Under the pieces are notes generated by a model. That model was not told the DNA's origin. It worked only from the letters and a program-made list of their open reading frames with translations, and ran no database searches. Positions 19,201 through 27,080 of a stretch of DNA of 33,359 nt are shown piece after piece. Both the position numbers and the translations under genes were made by a program. Numbering within the stretch: the stretch's first letter is position 1; every line of letters begins with the position of its first letter. Origin of the DNA: Pelagibacteraceae bacterium AG-464-B04 (lineage in GTDB: Bacteria; Pseudomonadota; Alphaproteobacteria; Pelagibacterales; Pelagibacteraceae); contig QCRZ01000011.1 in assembly GCA_003209225.1 (NCBI GenBank), positions 1 to 33,359 of the forward strand, read 5' to 3'.

Positions 19201-20637
19201 ATGCTTAATAAAAAAAATTTTTATATTAATGGACAGTGGGTTGCCTCAAAAAACTCAAAAGAAATTCAAGTAATAGATCCTGCAACTGAGAAAAATTGTG
19301 CAGTTATATCGTTAGGAGGCACTGATGATGTTAATGCAGCGGTTGTTGCTGCAAAAAAAGCTTTTGAAAGTTGGGGATTTTCATCAAAAGAAGAAAGAGT
19401 TGAATTGTTAGAAAAACTTTATGTAGTTTACAAAAAAAGATGGGCTGAAATAGCAGAAGCTATTACTTTAGAAATGGGTGCTCCAAAAGACTTTTCATCA
19501 CAACTTCAAACAGGAACTGGTGCAAGTCATATAAAATCTTTTACTGGATATTTAAAAGAATTTAAATTTGAGAAAATACTTGGTGAGCATGCAAAAAACC
19601 AAAATATTTTATATGAACCAAAAGGAGTTTGTGCACTAATTACTCCTTGGAATTGGCCAATGAACCAGGTTTGTCTAAAAGTAATACCGGCACTTGCAGC
19701 CGGTTGTACGATGATATTAAAACCATCAGAATTAGCACCTTTATCATCCATGATACTTGCTGAAATGATCGATGAAGTAAAATTTCCAGCTGGAGTTTTT
19801 AATTTAGTAAACGGCGATGGAGCGACGACAGGCAATGCTCTTACTAGTCATCCAGATGTAAACATGATTTCATTTACAGGATCTACTAGAGCAGGTGCTT
19901 TAATTTCTCAAAATGCAGCAAAGGACTTTAAAAGAATAAGTCTAGAGTTAGGGGGAAAAGGGGCAAACATTATATTCAAAGATGCAGACCCTGAGGCCGT
20001 TGAAAGAGGAGCTTTAAGATGTTTTAGAAACTCTGGACAATCTTGTAATGCTCCGACAAGAATGTTGGTTGAAAAATCAATGTATAGCGAAGCTGTAGAA
20101 AGAGTAAAAAATTTTGCTAATAAAACAAAAGTTGATTTACCAGAAAAAGAAGGTGATCATATTGGTCCGGTAATCTCCGAGACTCAATATAATAAAATTC
20201 AAACATTAATTAAAAAAGGAATAGAAGAGGGGGCAAAATTGGTTGCCGGAGGGGCTGGAAAACCAGAGGGTTTAGAAAAAGGTTATTTTGTTAAGCCCAC
20301 AGCTTTTGCTGATGTTAACAATCAAATGGAAATTGCTAGAACAGAAATCTTTGGACCTGTTTTGTCAATTATTCCTTTTGAAACAGAAGAAGAGGCAATC
20401 AAAATTGCAAATGATACACCTTATGGTCTTACAAATTATATTCAAACCCAAGACCAGAAAAAAGCAAATAGAGTTGCAAGAAAATTAAGATCAGGAATGG
20501 TTGATGTTAACGGCGCAGGCATAGCAGTCGATGCTCCATTTGGAGGTTACAAACATTCTGGGATTGGCCGTGAAGCTGGTGCTATCGGAATAGAAGAATT
20601 TTTAGAAGTCAAAACAGTTGGTGGCTGGAACGACTAA
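19201..20637 (+). CDS. NAD(P)-dependent aldehyde dehydrogenase
   Basis: 478 aa; ITPWNWPMNQVCLKVIPALAAGCTMILKPSE, SFTGSTRAG, ISLELGGKGANIIF, FRNSGQSCNAPTR catalytic Cys. Confidence 0.93.
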   Translation: MLNKKNFYINGQWVASKNSKEIQVIDPATEKNCAVISLGGTDDVNAAVVAAKKAFESWGFSSKEERVELLEKLYVVYKKRWAEIAEAITLEMGAPKDFSSQLQTGTGASHIKSFTGYLKEFKFEKILGEHAKNQNILYEPKGVCALITPWNWPMNQVCLKVIPALAAGCTMILKPSELAPLSSMILAEMIDEVKFPAGVFNLVNGDGATTGNALTSHPDVNMISFTGSTRAGALISQNAAKDFKRISLELGGKGANIIFKDADPEAVERGALRCFRNSGQSCNAPTRMLVEKSMYSEAVERVKNFANKTKVDLPEKEGDHIGPVISETQYNKIQTLIKKGIEEGAKLVAGGAGKPEGLEKGYFVKPTAFADVNNQMEIARTEIFGPVLSIIPFETEEEAIKIANDTPYGLTNYIQTQDQKKANRVARKLRSGMVDVNGAGIAVDAPFGGYKHSGIGREAGAIGIEEFLEVKTVGGWND

Positions 20638-20643
20638 CTAATT

Positions 20644-20841
20644 TTACCTTTTATTTTTAATAATTTTATTCCAAGCTAGTTCATATAAAATATAAACAAA
20701 AACGCTCACAACAACTAATACTATACTAAAAGTTAGCGATCTCACCCAACTACCAAACCATATATAAGATAGTATTGAAATCCATGATAAACCTATAATT
20801 TGCCAAATAATTGCTTTGTAAAATAATTCTTTCTTATCCAT
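20644..20841 (-). CDS. DUF2061-like small membrane protein
   Basis: 65 aa; KAIIWQIIGLSWISILSYIWFGSW ... YILYELAWNKI; GGAG RBS upstream of its ATG. Confidence 0.6.
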   Translation of the reverse strand: MDKKELFYKAIIWQIIGLSWISILSYIWFGSWVRSLTFSIVLVVVSVFVYILYELAWNKIIKNKR

Positions 20842-20989
20842 AAAAACTCCTTTTTAATTTTTAAATAACGTCTAAAAAATAAAAGGATTTTTTATTGATC
20901 GGTACTGTAGATAGCTTTAACGAAGAGAGAGCAATTCCAATTATGATGGAAGTTAAATATCATTGCTAAAATTAGAATTGATTTATTGC

Positions 20990-22219
20990 TCATGCTTTAA
21001 TTTTTTTTATTCTACTCCCTACACCATACTCTTCTTTTTTATTAAAATCTTTACTATTTAATTTAGAAAGTTCTTTAATTCTAAGGCCATTAGTATCTAT
21101 AGTAGGTGAGCCATTTTTTATCATTCCTTGATGTCTAGAATACACTGCTTTCTTTTTATTAACCTGATGGGGTTGGAAATCATCAATATCTTCTATTTTT
21201 AATTTATCTCCAATATGAATAAAACCAGCTTTGGCTGCGTCATTCATCAAATCTAATCCTTTTTTTGTTCTAATAATTGCGGCGTTGAAACCTTCATCTT
21301 CTCCTTTAGGTGAACCACCTCTCCAAGTATCCAAAGCAGCTACGTCTGCGCTTTCACCAATGGCGTCGGGACATATTTTACATCTGAAAGGAACTCTCCA
21401 TGTAGATTCTTCTCCCCAAAAAGAATTATATTCTCTATCATATTCACGGCCATCTTTTGTTTTGATGTACATTCTGCCAGGATTTCCAAATCCTCTATAT
21501 CTAAAGATAGACAATTCATCTTCTTTAACCTTAAAGCTTTCAATAAAATCTTGCGCTTTTGTAAATTCTGCAAAGCCTCCACAGACTAAGGTTAGCAAAT
21601 ATTTACAAAGTTCGTTTACTCTAGAATCAGTTTTAGATAGCAGTCTGATTGCACTGATATCACAAGGTTTACCAACAAAAGCAAAAGGTTGGTTTAAATC
21701 AAGCGCTTCATGAAATCTGTCCAAAGGTGCTGCGGGTCCATACCTTGATCTACTTTCACCGCCTAAAAGTTCTTCTTTATTATAACTAAATTTACACAAA
21801 CTACGCATCGGTTTTTTTGGATCAGCAGCTGTATGCATAATAAATTTAACTTTTTTAGATTCGAGCAAGTAAATGGATAAGCCATTGAGCAAACCACCTG
21901 TCGAACTTTCAAATCTTATTTTTTTATCAGTAGACCAGGTATAACAAAGAGATAAATAATAACCCCAAACAAGATTATGTTTAGTACTTTGATCAACGTT
22001 TTCTTTTGGAAGACCCTCAACAATCGTGCCAGGACAAACATTACGTATTTTTTCAAATATTTCTGGTGTAATTTTACTGATTTCCTTTGGTTCAAGTCTT
22101 CCCTTTGAGGTCATAGAAATTTCAATTTTATCTTTCCCAGTAATACTTTGACAAAGGCCACAACCAATGCAAAGACCATTATCAACTATATCTGACAGTT
22201 GATTTACTGAACGATTCAT
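20990..22219 (-). CDS. FrhB-like (coenzyme F420 hydrogenase/dehydrogenase beta subunit family) Fe-S oxidoreductase
   Basis: 409 aa; GLCIGCGLCQ, FESSTGGLLNGLSIYLLE, GKPCDISAIRLL, FRCKICPDAIGESADVAALDTWRGGSPKGEDEGFNAAIIRTKKG. Confidence 0.82.
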   Translation of the reverse strand: MNRSVNQLSDIVDNGLCIGCGLCQSITGKDKIEISMTSKGRLEPKEISKITPEIFEKIRNVCPGTIVEGLPKENVDQSTKHNLVWGYYLSLCYTWSTDKKIRFESSTGGLLNGLSIYLLESKKVKFIMHTAADPKKPMRSLCKFSYNKEELLGGESRSRYGPAAPLDRFHEALDLNQPFAFVGKPCDISAIRLLSKTDSRVNELCKYLLTLVCGGFAEFTKAQDFIESFKVKEDELSIFRYRGFGNPGRMYIKTKDGREYDREYNSFWGEESTWRVPFRCKICPDAIGESADVAALDTWRGGSPKGEDEGFNAAIIRTKKGLDLMNDAAKAGFIHIGDKLKIEDIDDFQPHQVNKKKAVYSRHQGMIKNGSPTIDTNGLRIKELSKLNSKDFNKKEEYGVGSRIKKIKA

Positions 22220-22225
22220 TAAAAA

Positions 22226-22963
22226 TTAATTTTTATAAGACGGATCAATTTTTTCACACTTACGCTTTAATGCGGGCCATTCATTTATTCCAGGTGCAAA
22301 AGCTTCATATTGTTTTTGAGATTGTTCCCAAAAAGTTTTTTCTGCATAATCCAATTTGAGACCAGAACCTTGTGCATTGACTGCAACTTCACACATGCGG
22401 ATTGCATAATACATATTCATAAAAGCTTCTCCTGCAGTTTCGCCCACAGTAAGCAATCCATGATTACGCATAATTAAAACTTTATTGTCACCAAGATGTT
22501 TCGCAATTCTATGTCTTTCATCAATATCAACTGAAAGACCTTCCCAATCATGATAGCCAACTTTACCATAAAGCATTGAAGAATCTTGAACTAAGTGAGG
22601 TATACCATCTTTAAGTGCTGTAGCTGCAAGTGCAGTCGGTGGGTGAGTATGAAATACAAATTTATTTTTTGGATGGTTTAAATGAACCGCACTATGAATA
22701 ACAAATCCCGCAGTATTAACATCTGAAGGACCCTCTATAACTTTACCGTTTTCATCTACTTTAATAAGATTTGATGCTGTTACCTCTTCGTACAAAAGTC
22801 CAAAACGATGCATAAAAAAAGTGTGATCAGTACCAGGAGTTCTAGCTGTTATATGATTCCACACAGTATCATCCCACCCCATCATGTGAGTAAGACGATA
22901 CATGGCAGCAAGATCAACCCTTACTTCCCATTCTTCAGCACTAATATCGTTTCGTATATTCAT
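22226..22963 (-). CDS. Class II aldolase/adducin family protein
   Basis: 245 aa; WNHITARTPGTDHTFFMHRFGLLYEEVTASNLIKVD, FHTHPPTALAATAL, IMRNHGLLTVGETAGEAFMNMYY. Confidence 0.88.
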   Translation of the reverse strand: MNIRNDISAEEWEVRVDLAAMYRLTHMMGWDDTVWNHITARTPGTDHTFFMHRFGLLYEEVTASNLIKVDENGKVIEGPSDVNTAGFVIHSAVHLNHPKNKFVFHTHPPTALAATALKDGIPHLVQDSSMLYGKVGYHDWEGLSVDIDERHRIAKHLGDNKVLIMRNHGLLTVGETAGEAFMNMYYAIRMCEVAVNAQGSGLKLDYAEKTFWEQSQKQYEAFAPGINEWPALKRKCEKIDPSYKN

Positions 22964-22965
22964 GT

Positions 22966-23817
22966 TTAGTCAGCTAAGCCGTCTGGTCTAGCTTTATTTC
23001 TTTCTATATGAATTGGTAATACTTTTCCATATATAGCTTTTGAATGTTCAGGAGTATTTACTCTCCAAGGATCCAAAACATAAGCCGGTATACAAAGGTA
23101 TCTGGAATGATTTCCTTCTATTTTTGTAACACGATGAAGTGTAAATCGTCCTTTAAATATTTGAAGGTCACCTGGTTCTAATTTTAATTGACGAACTCTT
23201 TTACGGTCTCCATCAAGTACTTTTTTAACTTCTTCCAAATTTTCATTTCCTGGTTCGCGTATGTTTGGGCAATATTCAAATATTCCACCTTTCTCAGGTT
23301 TTTGTATCATGAAACTTAAAGTAAACTCACAACTATCGAAATGCCATGGAAGAATACCGTCTGGTTTCATAACATTATAAGCGTGACAAGCTAAAGGATC
23401 GGCCCATCGATAAATTGGCGACATTCCAAGACAAGCGGACACAAAATTTAAAAGTTCATCTTGTTCATAAAGAAATTTCATCTCTGAATCTTTTGGAAAA
23501 ACATCCGAGTTTAAATATCCATTATAACGATCCATAAATATTCTTTTTGGATGATCTTTAGGTAAGGAAGGATCGTCTTTTGAATATAAATATGCGTTTA
23601 TATTTTGTTTTGACATATAAACTTCATCGAGTTGTTTTTCTAACTCTGTATTCATTATTTTTAAAGAATTGGGTAAAATAAAATTAGGAATAGTAACACA
23701 ACTAAACTGATCTAAATCACTTTTACATTTTTTTATTAATTCTTTTATTGATGGAGAATTTAAATCTTGGATTGGATATTTTTTAAGATCGACAATAGTT
23801 TCTAATCTATTATTCAT
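22966..23817 (-). CDS. 2-oxoglutarate/Fe(II) oxygenase-like (PhyH/ArpA-like) protein
   Basis: 283 aa; HxD in LPWHFDSCEFTLSFMIQ, distal His/Arg in FTLHRVTKIEGNHSRYLCIPAY. Confidence 0.7.
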   Translation of the reverse strand: MNNRLETIVDLKKYPIQDLNSPSIKELIKKCKSDLDQFSCVTIPNFILPNSLKIMNTELEKQLDEVYMSKQNINAYLYSKDDPSLPKDHPKRIFMDRYNGYLNSDVFPKDSEMKFLYEQDELLNFVSACLGMSPIYRWADPLACHAYNVMKPDGILPWHFDSCEFTLSFMIQKPEKGGIFEYCPNIREPGNENLEEVKKVLDGDRKRVRQLKLEPGDLQIFKGRFTLHRVTKIEGNHSRYLCIPAYVLDPWRVNTPEHSKAIYGKVLPIHIERNKARPDGLAD

Positions 23818-23823
23818 TTTTAA

Positions 23824-25059
23824 TTACAAATCTTCTAATGGATGATGAGACATTAACTCAAGTCCATTTTCGCCAACTAAATATTGTTGTTCTAGTTTTA
23901 CTCCTTCTTTACCACTGACTTTTCCGATGTAAGATTCAACTGTAATAGTCATATTTTTTTCAAAACAACCTTCTCTTTGACCACCATCAGTTGGGTATCT
24001 TATCATTGGCCATTCATCACAAAGACCGATTCCGTGAACCATACATGAATATCTATTTCCATAATATTCTTCTGGAAGTTTCCATGATTTTTCAGTGAAT
24101 TCTTTAAAAGACGTTCCAGGTTTTATTAATCTAGAATTATGGTTTATATGTTCAACAGCCATTAAATATAATTTTTTCTGCTCTTCATTAAATTTGTGGC
24201 TTTCAACAAAAGAACGAGAAATATCTGCACAATAACCGTAAGGGCCAACCATATCAGTATCAAAAGATACCATTTCTCCACTTTGAATAATTTTGTTGCT
24301 ACTTTCTTGCATCCAAGGATTTGTTCTTTGACCTGAAGATAAAATTCTGCATTCAATCCATTCACCACCATGTTCAATATTAGTTTTGTGTAAGATCGAC
24401 CAAAGCTCGTCTTCAGTCATTCCTGCTTTTAATTCTTCTCTCATTTTGTTAATGCCAATTTCGCAAACCTCAATTGCAGCTTTCATGCATTTTAGCTCAT
24501 CTGGTGATTTAATGACTCTAGCTTGTTCAAGAACCAATTTAGCATCAACTACCTCAATTCCTACATTATTCAAAGCTGTTACAGCAGGACCATTAACAAC
24601 ATCAATCGCTATTTTTCTATTTTTAAAGAATGAATTAGATAAATCTTTAATTTCATTAATCCATTTTTTCAATTGGGTTCCCGCTTGATCTCCATTACTA
24701 AAATAATCCCAAGTTATTGCAGGCCTTATTTCATCAATCAAATTTAAGTGTTTAGATAATCCCTCACAATTAAAATATTCATAAAGAATTATAGGTCCGT
24801 TAACAGGCACAAAACAATAACGAGTTAAATTATGCATATTATAAACGCTCATGTTAACCGTATCTAGTGCATATCTAACATTAACAGGGTCAAATAATAT
24901 ACAAGCTTCAAGATTATTTTTTTCTAACTCTTTTTTTACTCTATCTAATCTATAAGATCTAAGTTTAGTAAAATCTATTTCATCTTCTTTTAATCTTTTC
25001 TTTGTTATAAAATTTGAAAGAGGTTTTGTATTCGGGGAAATTTTTCTTTTAAACTTCAT
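23824..25059 (-). CDS. M24 (creatinase/aminopeptidase P fold) protein, DddP-like
   Basis: 411 aa; FDPVNVRYALDTVNMSVYNMHN, GGEWIECRILSSGQRTNPWMQES, SFDTDMVGPYGYCADISRSF, MVHGIGLCDEWPMIRYP, TVESYIG, KLEQQYLV resemble the DMSP lyase DddP, with its metal ligands and CDEW Asp present. Confidence 0.72.
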   Translation of the reverse strand: MKFKRKISPNTKPLSNFITKKRLKEDEIDFTKLRSYRLDRVKKELEKNNLEACILFDPVNVRYALDTVNMSVYNMHNLTRYCFVPVNGPIILYEYFNCEGLSKHLNLIDEIRPAITWDYFSNGDQAGTQLKKWINEIKDLSNSFFKNRKIAIDVVNGPAVTALNNVGIEVVDAKLVLEQARVIKSPDELKCMKAAIEVCEIGINKMREELKAGMTEDELWSILHKTNIEHGGEWIECRILSSGQRTNPWMQESSNKIIQSGEMVSFDTDMVGPYGYCADISRSFVESHKFNEEQKKLYLMAVEHINHNSRLIKPGTSFKEFTEKSWKLPEEYYGNRYSCMVHGIGLCDEWPMIRYPTDGGQREGCFEKNMTITVESYIGKVSGKEGVKLEQQYLVGENGLELMSHHPLEDL

Positions 25060-25060
25060 A

Positions 25061-26257
25061 TTAAACCAGATTGGTTGCTATCCATTTATGAAAATGATGA
25101 GTAGGATTATCCATAACAGGTGAAAAATTACCACCATTATAGGAAGGTGAATTTCTTCCTTCTTGCATTCCCTCGATAATACCTACATCTTCTGACTGTA
25201 CACCATGCCAAAGTTTCATATTCTGTTTTCTTAAATTTTTGAATTTTTTTGAGTTAGCAGCTGCATTTCTTACATAATAAATTTCCATATGCTCAATAGT
25301 AAATTCATGATTAACTGGTTCCAGCCAATAAGCATAATAGTGATCTTTATGTATTCCAAGCATTACGTTTGGAAAGAGAGCAACATACTCAGCAATATTT
25401 AATTTATCTTTTGGCCAGTTTGGAAAACATGGAAATTTAAGTTTACCTTTAAATCTTGGATTGTAAACAACAGTACCTTGTCCAGCAAATCTATTAGGCA
25501 AACCTTCGATGTGATAATGATCACTAATTTTAGAGTAAGAATTTAATCCTGGATGCACCCATGGAAGGTGATAGCTTTCACAATAATTTTCAATTGCAAA
25601 CTTCCAATTACATTTGGCTGTTAATTTAAAATAACCAAAATCTTTTGAATGTTGAATCAATTTTTGATCTTTTTCTGACCAAAATTTAGACCAACGATCT
25701 TGTAAAGGTTTAATATATTGTTCAAAAGGAATCTCATTATTAGAAATGTTTACCATAATCATGTCTAGCCAAAGATATGAACGAATTTCTTTAAGTCCGC
25801 TTTTATCTTTATTAAAATCTTTAGATTCATGCTTGTTCATTCCACCCAAATGAGGAGTAGCTACTAGCTTTCCTTCAAGATTATAGGACCAAGAATGATA
25901 AGGGCATCTTAATAGATTTTTAATAGAACATTTTTTTTGTAGAATTCTATAACCTCTGTGACTACAAACATTGTGATAAACTCTAATTTGATTTTTATTA
26001 GTTCTTAATAAAATCAAAGGAATTCCTAGCAAATCAAAAGGTTTTGCGTCCCCTAGATTGGGAATTGAGCTAGCAACACCAACAACTACCCACTTATCTT
26101 CAAATATTTTTTTTCTCTCTATATATGTATATTCTTTGCTATTATAGCATTCATTAGGAAGGCCATGAGCTTTACTAATAGGTTTGTTTACAACATCAAG
26201 TTTTTCTTTATTTATAATGTCATAAATATTTCCGTGACCATTAGCCTTCGAATTCAT
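25061..26257 (-). CDS. Rieske non-heme iron oxygenase alpha subunit (quaternary-amine-type group)
   Basis: 398 aa; Rieske CSHRGYRILQKKCSIKNLLRCPYHSWSY (CxH-x17-CxxH), mononuclear iron region WKFAIENYCESYHLPWVHPGL with bridging Glu, distal Asp in GVQSEDVGIIEGMQ. Confidence 0.88.
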   Translation of the reverse strand: MNSKANGHGNIYDIINKEKLDVVNKPISKAHGLPNECYNSKEYTYIERKKIFEDKWVVVGVASSIPNLGDAKPFDLLGIPLILLRTNKNQIRVYHNVCSHRGYRILQKKCSIKNLLRCPYHSWSYNLEGKLVATPHLGGMNKHESKDFNKDKSGLKEIRSYLWLDMIMVNISNNEIPFEQYIKPLQDRWSKFWSEKDQKLIQHSKDFGYFKLTAKCNWKFAIENYCESYHLPWVHPGLNSYSKISDHYHIEGLPNRFAGQGTVVYNPRFKGKLKFPCFPNWPKDKLNIAEYVALFPNVMLGIHKDHYYAYWLEPVNHEFTIEHMEIYYVRNAAANSKKFKNLRKQNMKLWHGVQSEDVGIIEGMQEGRNSPSYNGGNFSPVMDNPTHHFHKWIATNLV

Positions 26258-26295
26258 ATTAAAAAACCTAACATTTTAATATGAATAGGCAATAG

Positions 26296-26309
26296 ATTTC
26301 AGTTGAAAT
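26296..26309. promoter_or_regulatory. 14-bp palindrome in divergent intergenic region, candidate operator
   Basis: ATTTCAgtTGAAAT between the divergent Rieske and MTHFR-like genes. Confidence 0.35.
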
Positions 26310-26351
26310 TTCTGGACATCCCCATAGTTACGCTGGTATATCCCGGTGATT

Positions 26352-27080
26352 ATGAATTTTTCATTAGAGATTACTATAAAGACTGATCTATCAGACCTGC
26401 CTAAGGTAAAAGATGTATATATTACGATGTTACCCGGTGATGATTTTAAAATGGTAGCAAACAAAGCTAAAGAATTGGCACAATCAGGTTTTAATCCAGT
26501 GCCTCATTTTCCAGCACGATCAATAAAAAATATGGCTGAATTAAAAGATTTTGTGAATAGAAGTAAAGATGGAGGCATAAAACAAGCTCTTGTAATAGGG
26601 GGTAGTGCGCAACCTGTTGGAGATTTTCATTCTTCTCTCCAGTTATTAGAGACAGGATTATTCGAGGGGTTGAAGATAGGAATTGCTGGACATCCAGATG
26701 GGTCCCCTGATATATCCGACTCAGATTTAGAAAAAGCTATGATTAGTAAAAAACCTTATGCAGACTATATAGTTACTCAATGGTTATTAAACACCAATTC
26801 TATAGCTGAGTTTGTTTCTAAACAAACGTTACCAGTTCATGTGGGAATTACTGGGCCTTTAAAAATAAGCAGTTTGCTTAAATTTGCTAATATTGTTGGG
26901 GCAAAAAATTCTATTAATTTTCTTAAATCTAACGCAACAAAAGCTATAGATTTATTAAAACCAAGAGACCCAAATAACATAATAGAAAAACTTAAAGGAA
27001 AAACAGAGAATTTTCATATTTATACTTTTGGCGGTCTAAAAGAAACTAACAAATGGTTAATGGAGAATAATTATGCCTAA
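26352..27080 (+). CDS. Methylenetetrahydrofolate reductase-like protein
   Basis: About 242 aa; SLEIT, GFNPVPHFPARS, KQALVIGGS, KIGIAGHPDGSPD, YIVTQ, LPVHVGITGP follow the MetF fold order. ATG 26352 with ggtga upstream preferred over GTG 26346. Confidence 0.75.
   Translation: MNFSLEITIKTDLSDLPKVKDVYITMLPGDDFKMVANKAKELAQSGFNPVPHFPARSIKNMAELKDFVNRSKDGGIKQALVIGGSAQPVGDFHSSLQLLETGLFEGLKIGIAGHPDGSPDISDSDLEKAMISKKPYADYIVTQWLLNTNSIAEFVSKQTLPVHVGITGPLKISSLLKFANIVGAKNSINFLKSNATKAIDLLKPRDPNNIIEKLKGKTENFHIYTFGGLKETNKWLMENNYA

Noticed and set aside
19527-19835. ORFs 19527-19835 (-) and 20288-20488 (+) inside the aldehyde dehydrogenase
   Set aside because: Alternative frames of a strongly recognised ALDH.
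21231-21713. ORFs 21231-21713 (+) and 21340-21582 (-) inside the FrhB-like gene, and 24162-24377 (-) and 24386-24688 (+) inside the M24 gene
   Set aside because: Overlap fully with conserved coding sequence in other frames; no family features.
26276-26464. Minus-strand ORF spanning the divergent intergenic region
   Set aside because: Overlaps the start of the MTHFR-like gene and the putative regulatory region; no domain signal.
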